This document shows, piece by piece, positions 1-7,038 of a DNA stretch of 11,015 nucleotides. Positions within the stretch are counted from its first letter, which is position 1. Each line of letters begins with the position of its first letter. The notes beneath the pieces are model-generated. The model saw only the letters and a program-made list of their open reading frames with translations, ran no database searches and had not been told where the DNA came from. Both the position numbers and the translations under genes were made by a program. Source of the DNA: JAYXXU01 sp037969155 (lineage in GTDB: Bacteria; Pseudomonadota; Gammaproteobacteria; Pseudomonadales; Moraxellaceae); the NCBI GenBank assembly GCA_037969155.1, contig JBBKWW010000130.1, positions 1-11,015 on the forward strand, written 5' to 3'.

Positions 1-422
1 GTTTTAACCTTGTGGTTTTTGATTCCGTAACTGTCCCACAAGCTAAAAAAATGCCCTGCGTATTTGACTTGGCCGTTTTGATATTGGATACCCGATGCTT
101 TAAACGGAATCCAGCCCAATGATTTTTTTGGGGATTTTGGATGGGATACTCGCCAATTCAATTTGGCTTTTTTGAATTGTTTACGTCTTAAAACCAGCTC
201 TTCAGTAATCGCTTGAATGGTTTGGCTGTGTAGATTTAAGCCTGATTTACTTGCGCCTTTGGTGTAGGCAGCAATGTCAAAGGCTGAAAAGAATTTACCC
301 GTGCGTCGTAGATGTTTGTAGCCCAAATCATTCACGTAATTCCAGACGAAATTAGCCTCAGATGCTAACTGAATCAGCACCTTGGCATGTTTGTCTTTGA
401 CACGCAGCTTGAGTGTTTTCAT
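1..422 (-). CDS. tnpB: IS200/IS605-family TnpB (OrfB) endonuclease, N-terminal part
   Basis: The minus strand is open from an ATG at 422-420 to the window edge, about 140 codons, so only the N-terminal third is present. The protein begins MKTLKLRVKDKHAKVL and contains FVWNYVNDLGYKHLRR near residues 25-42 and TIQAITEELVLRRKQFKKAK near 68-87. This is the helix-turn-helix N-terminus typical of IS605 OrfB proteins. The RuvC-like catalytic residues and the zinc ribbon would lie beyond the window. Family knowledge: TnpB is an RNA-guided DNA endonuclease encoded in IS605/IS607-type elements, and its omega RNA comes from the right end, also outside the window. No clear Shine-Dalgarno precedes the ATG; a TAAAAT box a few bases upstream suggests a leaderless or very short-leader transcript (inference). 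No tnpA is visible. Whether the full gene is intact cannot be judged. Confidence 0.88.
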   Translation of the reverse strand, partial: MKTLKLRVKDKHAKVLIQLASEANFVWNYVNDLGYKHLRRTGKFFSAFDIAAYTKGASKSGLNLHSQTIQAITEELVLRRKQFKKAKLNWRVSHPKSPKKSLGWIPFKASGIQYQNGQVKYAGHFFSLWDSYGIKNHKVK

Positions 423-521
423 GGTTGAATTTTAACAAATTTCAGCCCTAAATTCACGCCTTTTTAGCGATACCATAAAGGTATTAAACTGGGCTTTGCC
501 ACAGTCTAACACCTTCGGTAT

Positions 522-564
522 CGCCGCCTTACATCCTCGACCTGAAGGACGAGGTTTTACGGCG
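522..564. repeat. Subterminal palindrome of the IS left end
   Basis: The inner arms CCTCG (535-539) and CGAGG (550-554) surround ACCTGAAGGA, itself partly symmetric (CCT..AGG). Outer arms CGCCG (522-526) and CGGCG (560-564) extend the dyad. This is the expected kind of single-strand hairpin at an IS605-type end. A further inverted pair, GCGATACC (467-474) and GGTATCGC (517-524), and a small hairpin ATACC/GGTAT (470-474/480-484) lie between it and tnpB. Confidence 0.6.
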
Positions 565-605
565 AATTGATAAAGATAAATCGTTCAGCCACAGGATGTT
601 GCCCC

Positions 606-1487
606 ATGACCAGCAGCACGCACCATATCTATACCGAAGACGGTGTTCGGTTATTTGCCGAGTGCTGGGGCAATCCGAGTGCCACGCCAATCGTGTTGGT
701 ACACGGTTATCCCGATAGCCATACCGTGTGGACAGCGATTGCTGAGCAGTTGGCGGTCGATTTTTATGTGGTGACCTATGATGTACGCGGCGCGGGCAAA
801 TCCGATGTGCCGCCGCGTGTGCGTGATTATCGGCTCGAAATATTGGCGCAAGATCTCAAAGCGGTGGCTGATCAACTGTTACCCGCACGCGGTTTTCATT
901 TGGCGGCGCATGATTGGGGTTCGATCCAAAGCTGGGAGTCGGTGACTACAGCGGCCTTACACGGTCAGATTTTGTCTTATACCAGTCTGTCTGGGCCTGC
1001 GCTGGATCATGCTGGATTTTGGTTGCGCAGCAAGGCGCTCACAGATCCAAAAACCATGCTGCGACAATTCACCAAGTCTTGGTATATCTATCTGTTCCAT
1101 TTGCCTGTGCTTGCGCCGCAGCTTTGGCAGCATGTGTTGGGCAAACGCTGGGCACAGATTGTCGAAAAAATGGAGCAGGTGTCGCCTTTACCCGAAAATC
1201 CAACCCAAACTGCCGATGGTAAACAAGGGATACAGTTATACCGCGCCAATTTTATCGATCGGATTTTAAAGCCACGGATTCGACGGGCGCATTGTCCTGT
1301 ACAGGTAGTCATCCTCAAGCACGATGTCTTTGTCGATTATGGCTTGTTTGATGAGCTGTCACGCTGGGTGCAGCACTTGAGTTTTCATGAGTTGGATGCA
1401 GCGCATTGGGCGATTTTGAGTCGCCCGACTGAAGTGGCGCAGTTGATCAAACAATATGTGCAGCAAATTGAGGTACGGCGAAAGTGA
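606..1487 (+). CDS. Alpha/beta-fold hydrolase, epoxide hydrolase/dehalogenase (Asp-nucleophile) type
   Basis: A 293-aa protein counted from the ATG at 606, which has AGGA at 593-596 with a 9-nt spacer. The frame also opens at a TTG at 567, but that start lies in the IS end and has no ribosome site. The oxyanion-hole motif is LVHGYP (residues 31-36), followed by VTYDVRGAGKSD (56-67). The nucleophile elbow reads AAHDWGS (100-106), so the nucleophile is Asp103, not Ser; this is the epoxide hydrolase and haloalkane dehalogenase arrangement. The acid is probably Asp240 (KHD) or Asp244, and the base His267 (DAAHW). A cap-domain segment SWYIYLFHLP (158-167) matches the cap tyrosine region of epoxide hydrolases. 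It resembles the N-terminal hydrolase part of EphD-type proteins, but the SDR oxidoreductase half is absent. No signal peptide, so cytoplasmic. The substrate is unknown. It converges with a small minus-strand gene 16 bp downstream. Confidence 0.85.
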   Translation: MTSSTHHIYTEDGVRLFAECWGNPSATPIVLVHGYPDSHTVWTAIAEQLAVDFYVVTYDVRGAGKSDVPPRVRDYRLEILAQDLKAVADQLLPARGFHLAAHDWGSIQSWESVTTAALHGQILSYTSLSGPALDHAGFWLRSKALTDPKTMLRQFTKSWYIYLFHLPVLAPQLWQHVLGKRWAQIVEKMEQVSPLPENPTQTADGKQGIQLYRANFIDRILKPRIRRAHCPVQVVILKHDVFVDYGLFDELSRWVQHLSFHELDAAHWAILSRPTEVAQLIKQYVQQIEVRRK

Positions 1488-1503
1488 TAAAGAGTACCGA
1501 AAT

Positions 1504-1746
1504 TCACTCCATTTGCGGCGTCTGCACCGTCTTACGGGCAGGCTGATTGCAATTATCAATATCATGCACACAGACATCGGGTTGCTGTGGCGCTTCCGAC
1601 ACACAGTCGGTGATATTCGGATTATCCAGCAACGATTCGTGCAGTTTTAGGCGATTGATATTGTGCTGCTGTGGTTGCTCAAGTGGCTCTACAGGTTCAG
1701 TCAATTGGGTAAGATTAAGATCTGGTGCGGGGGGCGTGTTCGACAT
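1504..1746 (-). CDS. Small Pro/Gln-rich protein of unknown function
   Basis: An 80-aa reading frame on minus, beginning MSNTPPAPDLNLTQL. I do not recognise the family. I accept it as real because a strong Shine-Dalgarno, TAGGAG, sits 7 nt before the ATG at 1746-1744, and because it fills the space between the hydrolase and the next gene without overlap. The N-terminal 35 residues are rich in Pro and Gln, and the middle has a short Leu-containing segment (NINRLKLHESLLDNP, 29-43). Three cysteines (48, 59, 66) lie in the C-terminal half (DVCVHDIDNCN). No signal peptide or membrane segment is seen. It is probably a soluble, partly disordered cytoplasmic protein. It is divergent from the HNH gene with about 95 bp between the starts, which may hold shared control. 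Confidence 0.55.
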   Translation of the reverse strand: MSNTPPAPDLNLTQLTEPVEPLEQPQQHNINRLKLHESLLDNPNITDCVSEAPQQPDVCVHDIDNCNQPARKTVQTPQME

Positions 1747-1765
1747 GGGTCAACTCCTACACAGT

Positions 1766-1780
1766 ATTGTACAGAACAAT
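1766..1780. promoter_or_regulatory. 15-bp dyad between divergent genes, candidate operator
   Basis: ATTGT-ACAGA-ACAAT is a perfect 5-bp inverted repeat around a 5-bp centre. It lies 19 bp upstream of the start of the 80-aa gene and about 60 bp upstream of the HNH gene. A transcription factor dimer could bind here. No matching regulator gene is in the window, and it does not fit the LexA or UmuDAb consensus well. Confidence 0.3.
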
Positions 1781-1841
1781 GGTGCATGCTTTGATTAAAG
1801 CGCATTGATTGCCTGTTGCACAGTAGGAGTTTAGTCATCAG

Positions 1842-2201
1842 ATGACAAAATCAACCATAACACTTGCCGAAACCGAGCAGCCAGCCGGTGAAGCAGCTTG
1901 CGAACTGTGTGGGCGTGTACAACTCGCACTGACCCGTCATCACCTGATTCCACAGTCTCAGCATCAACGCAACCGCGCCAAGCGGCAGTTTGAGCGTGTG
2001 GAGATGCAGACGCGTATCGCACTGTTGTGTCGTCCATGTCACTCACAAGTGCATGCAGTCCTCGACAATAGCCAGTTGGTGCTGGCGTATCACACGATTG
2101 ATGCATTAAAAACACATCCTGAATTGGCTAAATTTGCCGCATGGATCGCCAACAAACCTGCTGGATTAAAAGTCAGTATTCGCCGCGCACAATCATCATG
2201 A
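1842..2201 (+). CDS. Small HNH-type zinc-binding (putative nuclease) protein
   Basis: A 119-aa protein. It has the order expected of a zinc-bound HNH or treble-clef fold: CELC (Cys20, Cys23), then TRHHLIPQS with the His pair 33-34, then LLCRPCHSQVH with Cys63, Cys66, His67 and His71. In HNH enzymes the first His of the HH pair is the general base and the C-terminal His binds the metal. The spacing here is compact but complete, so activity is plausible. The substrate is not known, and such small HNH proteins also occur as non-nuclease DNA-binding proteins. The ATG at 1842 is the only start, because a TAG in frame lies 16 bp upstream. AGGAG at 1825-1829 is 12 nt away, a long spacer that may lower translation. 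A short palindrome TCATCAGATGA overlaps the start codon. The C-terminal 45 residues are a helical-looking tail without motif. Confidence 0.8.
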   Translation: MTKSTITLAETEQPAGEAACELCGRVQLALTRHHLIPQSQHQRNRAKRQFERVEMQTRIALLCRPCHSQVHAVLDNSQLVLAYHTIDALKTHPELAKFAAWIANKPAGLKVSIRRAQSS

Positions 2202-2325
2202 AATGTGTGAAAAATCTGCAAGACTTCCTCTGGTTTGTCTAAATTTTCAACAGATTGTTTACAGACATTTTTGCCAGTTTGCGGTTTGATAAGATCATAA
2301 ATTTAACCTGACAGGATGAGCGAAT

Positions 2326-4005
2326 ATGTTGCAAAATCACAGCGCGAGGGCACTACTGCCGCTGCCGAAATTTCGTTATTTGATGTTGCCTTTAGCAATG
2401 GCGTTAACGGTTGCTGGTTGTGGTAATTATCAGCGCTCGGCCAATGATCAAGTCATGGCAGAGTCGATGCCCGCCCCGATGCCCGCGCCCATCATGGAGG
2501 CTGCTACTGCCGATATGGCGATGGCGCGAATGGCGACTTCACAGAAGATGCTTGGTGCTGTGATGCCACCCTCTAGCCCTCAAGTCAGCGCAGAAAACTA
2601 TCAAAAAACAGCCGAAAATGAAGTCAAAAGCGTGGTGCAGCAAGCAATCTCGACCTTGAGCTTAGATGTCGATACCGGTAGCTATGCCAACGTGCGGCGT
2701 TTTATTCGCCAAGGCCAACTGCCACCCGCCGACGCAGTGCGGATTGAGGAGCTACTGAATTATTTTCCCTATGCGGATGCTGCACCGAGTGGCCGCCATC
2801 CATTTGCAGTGAGTACCGAACTCGCCACATCACCGTGGACCGCTGATAATCTATTGTTACGGATTGGGGTGAAGGCTGTCGATGTCAGCGCCGCGCAGCA
2901 ACCGCCCGCTAATCTGGTTTTTTTGGTTGATGTCTCTGGTTCGATGAACTCACCAGATAAACTGCCGTTGGCACAAGCCAGTTTGCGCCTACTGACCCAG
3001 CAGTTGCGGCCACAAGATCGGGTCTCGATGATCGTGTATGCGGGTCGTACCGCAGTCGAATTACCATCCACCAGCGGTCGCGAAAAAGCCAAAATTCTAG
3101 CCGCGATTGATCGCCTCACCGCAGGTGGTTCGACAGCAGGGGAAGCGGCCTTAAAGCTGGCCTACCAAGAAGCTGAGGCCAACATGATTAAAGGTGGTAT
3201 CAATCGAATATTGTTGATGACAGACGGCGATTTTAACGTCGGTGTCTCGGATATTGATGAGATCAAAGCCATCATCGAAAAAGCTCGTGATCGCGGCGTG
3301 TCGCTCAGCAGCTTTGGCTTCGGGCAGGGCAACTACAATGAGCACCTGATGGAGCAAGTCGCCAACGTCGGCAACGGTAATTACAGCTATATTGACTCGA
3401 TTGAAGAATCACAAAAAGTGTTGGGTGAGGAGCTGGCCTCGACCTTTAATACCGTCGCCAAAGATGTGAAGCTACAAGTCGAGTTCAATCCGGCCGTAGT
3501 CAAAGAATGGCGTTTGATTGGTTATGAAAACCGTGTGTTAAACGAGCAAGATTTCAAAAATGACAAAATTGATGCCGCTGAGATTGGTGCAGGCAAAAGC
3601 GTGGTTGCCCTGTATGAAATCACCCCCGTGGGTAAAACTGGACTGTTGGCCGACCGCCGTTATGGCGACAAAACTGCACAGAGCACGGGTAAACACACCG
3701 AGTTGGCGTTTTTGCGCACGCGCTACAAACAACCCAATGGCGATACCAGTACCGAATTTTCTGTACCGATTCCTGCCCAAGTGACCCGGCAGCCTTCCAC
3801 TGATTTGATGTTTTCCGCAGCGGTGGCGGGCTATGGTCAGTTGCTCAAAAATAGTAAATATCGTGGGAAGTGGAGTTATGCGCAGTCTGCTGAACTCGCG
3901 CAGTACGGTTTAGGTACGGATCAAAAAGGCTATCGGGCGGACTTTATTAAGCTGGTTAAACTGACCGATACCGTGGCAAAGTCAGGACAGGTGCAAGCTG
4001 ATTGA
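2326..4005 (+). CDS. YfbK-like von Willebrand factor A domain lipoprotein
   Basis: A 559-aa protein with a Shine-Dalgarno AGGA (2313-2316) 9 nt before the ATG. The signal peptide ends in a lipobox TVAGC with lipidated Cys32. A low-complexity Met/Ala/Pro stretch (about 43-80) acts as a linker. Residues about 88-165 match the N-terminal VWA-associated domain (LSLDVDTGSYANVRRF, VRIEELLNYFPY). The VWA domain spans about 195-370 with a complete MIDAS: DVSGS (Asp202, Ser204, Ser206), Thr270 in GGST, and Asp300 in MTDGD. The C-terminal 180 residues correspond to the DUF3520-type domain of E. coli YfbK, including YKQPNGD and SYAQSAELAQYGLG. The MIDAS binds a divalent cation and usually mediates protein-protein contact. 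The role of this family is poorly known. It is probably anchored to a membrane facing the periplasm. Transcribed alone; converges with the 697-aa lipoprotein gene. Confidence 0.9.
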   Translation: MLQNHSARALLPLPKFRYLMLPLAMALTVAGCGNYQRSANDQVMAESMPAPMPAPIMEAATADMAMARMATSQKMLGAVMPPSSPQVSAENYQKTAENEVKSVVQQAISTLSLDVDTGSYANVRRFIRQGQLPPADAVRIEELLNYFPYADAAPSGRHPFAVSTELATSPWTADNLLLRIGVKAVDVSAAQQPPANLVFLVDVSGSMNSPDKLPLAQASLRLLTQQLRPQDRVSMIVYAGRTAVELPSTSGREKAKILAAIDRLTAGGSTAGEAALKLAYQEAEANMIKGGINRILLMTDGDFNVGVSDIDEIKAIIEKARDRGVSLSSFGFGQGNYNEHLMEQVANVGNGNYSYIDSIEESQKVLGEELASTFNTVAKDVKLQVEFNPAVVKEWRLIGYENRVLNEQDFKNDKIDAAEIGAGKSVVALYEITPVGKTGLLADRRYGDKTAQSTGKHTELAFLRTRYKQPNGDTSTEFSVPIPAQVTRQPSTDLMFSAAVAGYGQLLKNSKYRGKWSYAQSAELAQYGLGTDQKGYRADFIKLVKLTDTVAKSGQVQAD

Positions 4006-4031
4006 GCGAGGCGGTGAACTAGCCGTATAGT

Positions 4032-4055
4032 AGGCGCATGGCATGCTATGCGCCT
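4032..4055. terminator. Stem-loop between convergent genes, candidate terminator
   Basis: AGGCGCAT (4032-4039) and ATGCGCCT (4048-4055) form a perfect 8-bp GC-rich stem with an 8-nt loop that is itself partly symmetric (GCATGC). It lies 26 bp after the VWA gene and 100 bp past the end of the minus-strand lipoprotein gene. No T-run follows on either strand, so a classic intrinsic terminator is not shown; it could still act as a 3' end stabiliser. Confidence 0.4.
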
Positions 4056-4096
4056 GTCGAATGCTAGAGCCTGTTGATGTTACGCATGCGAACCAT

Positions 4097-4145
4097 GTTG
4101 CCAGCAGACGTGCTGACAGACGAGGGTCACATGCGACACGGCAAC
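4097..4145. repeat. Nested inverted repeats in the convergent spacer
   Basis: GTTGCC (4097-4102) and GGCAAC (4140-4145) enclose a small hairpin CAGCA-GACG-TGCTG (4102-4115). The palindrome CGCATGCG (4083-4090) lies just before. The structure ends 10 bp before the stop codon of the 697-aa gene, so it could serve as the 3' end of that transcript. No family of elements is recognised. Confidence 0.35.
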
Positions 4146-4155
4146 CAAGTCGTGC

Positions 4156-6249
4156 TTAGTGGCGATCTAATACCACAGATTCACCATCTGGTAGATGAGG
4201 AAAGGGTAGGCTGGCAAAAATAGTACCGAGATGACTGCCAGACAAGTCATCGATTTCGCTCCAGAGCTGCCAGCCGAGTTTGCCCTGATCATTTAGTAAA
4301 CCATCCAGTTCAGGCTCGTTACTCGGCAGTGCTTGAGAGTAAACTTTGTACTGCATACCTTGAACACGTGTAGCGACACTACTGTCGTACTCAAACAAGA
4401 TATGCGGCGTTGCATCCGTACCAATACTCATGACCCGAATCGGATAAAATCCGCTTAATTTTTGGGTGTCCAACAAAGCTTTAAGAGCATCGGTTCGTGT
4501 TGACTCTGGATAAGGCACATACCGATAGCTATAAGTCCCAATGTGTCGATTGCTATTCACGCAGACGGTTGCACGAGTGTTGGCTGGTGTGGCTTGTAGG
4601 CGAGTATCCACAAAACGACAGCCATCTGCACCGTAAGCATCCAAAATGCCGATCAGCTTAGTGGCCGTGACATCACTATCACGACGTTGTCGGTATTCGA
4701 ACGCTTGGAGCGTGCCTGTTGCGGGGGTAGCCTTGACATATAATGTCCTGGCTTCAGAGAATGCATTCAGTTGTTTTTTACCCAAAAACAGCAAGCCTTG
4801 TAAGCCCAGATCATTTAACTGTTTTAAGCGATTGCTTTCAAAATTCGCATCTTGGGCTGGCTCATCCTCTATTCGATATTCGAAGCTAAATTCTGAGGCG
4901 ACAGAGATTTGAGTGAAAAGGTTGTAAGTTTGAAGGCCATTACTGTTGACCACTGGACTTAATGACTTTACGCCACCTAGCAACACGTACCCTGTCTGAC
5001 CACGCTGATTAATTGGGCTCAGCAAGTTTAAGATGCTCTCGCCATCGCTGCGCTGTACCAATGCACTGATAGATTTGCTAAAAAATGCGGATAATGATGG
5101 TGCGTCTTGGCTAAACGGCGATTTACTGTTGCGTGCAAAGCAGCCCAATTGGGTTAGATCAACGTTTTGAATAAATTGGGTGACGTTAGCAGAAGTCACG
5201 ACACCATCAAACAGGCAAAAAGTATCGGCATTTTTGAATACGATTGCGGTTGCACTTGGCGTTGCCAGACTGTTGTTACTATAGGTGGTATGGACTGGAT
5301 AGTAGTAAACATCATTGATTTTTTGAACGGGACCCACATCGTCATAGACTGCGGAAAATTTTGCGATGCCGGTGGTGAGTGCAAACGTTGGCGTGGTCGC
5401 AGTGGCTGGGGTTTGTGTGGTTTCACTACAGTCTACGGTGCTATAGCCGAATCCTTCGTTACCGATCAGCCGTACTCGTTTCTCAGCGTCACTGATGAAG
5501 GTAAATAACGGCTTCTTACTGCGCACACCTACGATGGTTTCCCCATCAATCGAGCCAGTGCAGCCCTCTGCGGCGGTTTGCCGCCATGAGCCACTGAGTA
5601 CTGGCGGTGGGCTTTGTACGCTTACTGTGCGGGTCAATAGCGTTGTACCCGCAGCGCTCAGAATAGTGAGCGTCTGCACTCCAGCCACTTGTGGGGTGCA
5701 GGTAAAGCGAATCTGAGTGGGGGTAATTTCAAGTGGTGTAATGTTTTGACACTGCGCTAGATTGATTTGCAAGGTGCCAGATAGGTTTTGGCCTTTAATG
5801 GTGAACGATGCCTGTTGGCCAACGGTGACGTTACTTGGGATTTCAACACTGCTGATGATGATGTCTTCGGCTGGTGCAGTCGCTTGCAGATTGATATTGC
5901 CGGTGAATAGTGTTGCGCCTGCTGCTGTTTTAACGGTCAGCACGTGTGTGCCTGCTGTTTGCGGGGTACAGGTGAATGTTACTTTGGTAGTTGATCCCTC
6001 GAGGGCACTGATGTTTTGGCAGTTGGGCAAACTGACTTGTAAGTTGCTGGTCATTCTTTGACCGCTTAGGGTAAAGGTGGTGAGCTGCCCCACGACTGCG
6101 CTCTGAGGGCTAACACTACTGACGGCTGTGACCTCATCAGGGGTATCCGGCGTATTATTCACGGGTGCAGTGTTGTTTGAGCTGCCACCACCACAACCGG
6201 TTAGGATGGCCAGCATTGCCACCGCGAGTGAATGTTTAACAAAATGCAT
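4156..6249 (-). CDS. Predicted lipoprotein with two tandem 90-residue beta-sandwich-like repeats
   Basis: A 697-aa protein. The signal peptide is followed by the lipobox ILTGC, giving lipidated Cys19, then a GGGSSNN flexible linker. AGGGA lies about 7 nt before the ATG. Two direct repeats follow: about 41-124 and 131-214. They share the order VG-x-T/S-FT, C-Q-N-I, FTCTPQ-x-AG and TLLTR/TLFTG. The cysteines are exactly 90 residues apart (77 and 167, 94 and 184), so each repeat probably has its own disulfide bond. The pattern is that of extracellular Ig-like or IPT/TIG-like modules, but I cannot assign a named family. The remaining 480 residues have no motif I recognise; they contain scattered cysteines and are rich in Thr, Ser and Tyr. 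Location is probably the outer membrane, facing the periplasm or the surface. Function unknown; adhesion or surface binding is a guess from architecture. It lies 131 bp downstream of another lipoprotein gene on the same strand. Confidence 0.8.
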   Translation of the reverse strand: MHFVKHSLAVAMLAILTGCGGGSSNNTAPVNNTPDTPDEVTAVSSVSPQSAVVGQLTTFTLSGQRMTSNLQVSLPNCQNISALEGSTTKVTFTCTPQTAGTHVLTVKTAAGATLFTGNINLQATAPAEDIIISSVEIPSNVTVGQQASFTIKGQNLSGTLQINLAQCQNITPLEITPTQIRFTCTPQVAGVQTLTILSAAGTTLLTRTVSVQSPPPVLSGSWRQTAAEGCTGSIDGETIVGVRSKKPLFTFISDAEKRVRLIGNEGFGYSTVDCSETTQTPATATTPTFALTTGIAKFSAVYDDVGPVQKINDVYYYPVHTTYSNNSLATPSATAIVFKNADTFCLFDGVVTSANVTQFIQNVDLTQLGCFARNSKSPFSQDAPSLSAFFSKSISALVQRSDGESILNLLSPINQRGQTGYVLLGGVKSLSPVVNSNGLQTYNLFTQISVASEFSFEYRIEDEPAQDANFESNRLKQLNDLGLQGLLFLGKKQLNAFSEARTLYVKATPATGTLQAFEYRQRRDSDVTATKLIGILDAYGADGCRFVDTRLQATPANTRATVCVNSNRHIGTYSYRYVPYPESTRTDALKALLDTQKLSGFYPIRVMSIGTDATPHILFEYDSSVATRVQGMQYKVYSQALPSNEPELDGLLNDQGKLGWQLWSEIDDLSGSHLGTIFASLPFPHLPDGESVVLDRH

Positions 6250-6296
6250 GAGACGTCCCTATAGGTTTGGATGTTATTGACCGGCAAGTAGAGCCT

Positions 6297-6317
6297 ATAA
6301 AAATTTAACATTTTTAT
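6297..6317. promoter_or_regulatory. AT-rich inverted repeat upstream of the 697-aa lipoprotein gene
   Basis: ATAAAAAT (6297-6304) and ATTTTTAT (6310-6317) are perfect arms around TTAAC, about 50-70 bp before the start codon. The position fits a promoter or UP-like region for the minus-strand gene. Weak AT-only stems such as this are common by chance. A second AT hairpin, TTTCTT/AAGAAA (6365-6379), directly follows the stop codon of the upstream gene. Confidence 0.25.
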
Positions 6318-6380
6318 GTGCTTATATAAAACACTATGTTTTGAGTGAAAACAGTTGTTTGAGATTTCTTTACAAGAAAG

Positions 6381-6962
6381 TTATGGTGTGGTGGGGGTTG
6401 CGGTCGTATTCGCCCCCCGCTGTACTTCACTGCCGTCTGGATTGAGCCGATAGCGCGTGCCAAGCGAGCGCAAGATGGTCTGTGCATCGAATTGGGTTTG
6501 TTGATTTGATTTGGTTGTGCTGACGGCTATCGTGTAGCTGATCTGCACGCGATCCATAAAATCCCAACCGCCAAAATAAGCGCTTTGGAAGCGATCCTGT
6601 AAGTACCAGCCGCTATTATACGAATACGGGTAGTAATACCCGCTGCCATAGCCGCCATATACGCCGAGTCCAGCGTTCCACGCGCGTTGTTGTGGTACGA
6701 CCCGACTGACTGAGCCATCTTCGACTACTGAAAAGTAGCGAAAGCCATTCTGTAGGGTAATACGGGCGGCTTGTACCAGTGCAATCTGTTCCGCTTCGCT
6801 TTGACTGGTATAGCCATTGCCGACGTAGCGCACCCGATACAACTGGTCATTCAGCTGAAAATCTTCAAACTGACCCAACGACGAAAACGAACGATACTGC
6901 AAGCTGGTGCAAGCGGCCAGCAGCAGCGCAGCTAAACCCACAACTAACATACGGCGCAGCAT
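6381..6962 (-). CDS. Small lipoprotein, CC0125/CC1285-like family
   Basis: Counted from the ATG at 6962 the protein has 193 aa. The signal peptide MLRRMLVVGLAALLLAAC has lipidated Cys18. The frame extends to another ATG at 6989, but that one has no ribosome site, while GGAAG at 6974-6970 lies 7 nt before the ATG at 6962 and 4 nt before the adjoining ATG at 6965. The core YRVRYVGNGYTS, then EAEQIALVQAARIT and GFRYFSVVED, is the signature I associate with the CC0125/CC1285 lipoproteins, in which a polar conserved YxGNG...A..ALLRAA-type segment precedes the sheet. A Gly/Tyr-rich linker (about 97-118, YGGYGSGYYYPYSY) follows, then a beta-rich C-terminal part (VQISYTIAVSTTK). Membrane anchored in the periplasm; biochemical function unknown. 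Confidence 0.8.
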   Translation of the reverse strand: MLRRMLVVGLAALLLAACTSLQYRSFSSLGQFEDFQLNDQLYRVRYVGNGYTSQSEAEQIALVQAARITLQNGFRYFSVVEDGSVSRVVPQQRAWNAGLGVYGGYGSGYYYPYSYNSGWYLQDRFQSAYFGGWDFMDRVQISYTIAVSTTKSNQQTQFDAQTILRSLGTRYRLNPDGSEVQRGANTTATPTTP

Positions 6963-7038
6963 CATCGATCTTCCGGTAAGTCTGATCATAGAACAGTATA
7001 GAAACAGCTGAGCAAAGACGTGTATGTATCACGTTGCC

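Larger units (their letters stand above)
1..569 (-). mobile_element. IS200/IS605-type insertion sequence, left-end portion
   Basis: The unit consists of the tnpB start plus about 145 bp of palindrome-rich non-coding DNA between it and the hydrolase. Elements of this family have no terminal inverted repeats; they carry subterminal hairpins recognised by TnpA as single strands. A near-perfect 20-bp inverted repeat at 535-554 (CCTCG...CGAGG), nested inside CGCCG...CGGCG (522-564), fits such a left-end hairpin. The outer boundary is inferred, not seen: on the minus strand two TTTAT pentamers (plus 570-574 and 576-580) lie just outside the hairpin, a position where this family keeps its target/TAM sequence. 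The element ends about 40 bp before the hydrolase ATG, so it may have displaced that gene's original promoter. Confidence 0.7.

Noticed and set aside
914..1269. Two overlapping plus-strand frames inside the hydrolase gene
   Set aside because: The hydrolase frame carries all catalytic motifs; these alternatives have no motif or start signal.
2286..2301. FNR-like dyad TTGAT-AAG-ATCAT upstream of the VWA gene
   Set aside because: The spacer is 3 instead of 4 and the right half-site is imperfect; not enough to call an FNR/CRP-family site.
2258..2301. Promoter for the VWA gene (TTTACA or TTGCCA with CATAAA)
   Set aside because: No combination gives a 16-18 bp spacer; the nearest pair (TTGCCA/CATAAA) is 19 bp apart, so no promoter is called.
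5167..5508. 113-codon plus-strand open frame inside the 697-aa lipoprotein gene
   Set aside because: It lies antisense to a gene with a clear signal peptide, lipobox and repeats, has no ribosome site or motif, and is cysteine/tryptophan-rich in the way of a shadow frame.
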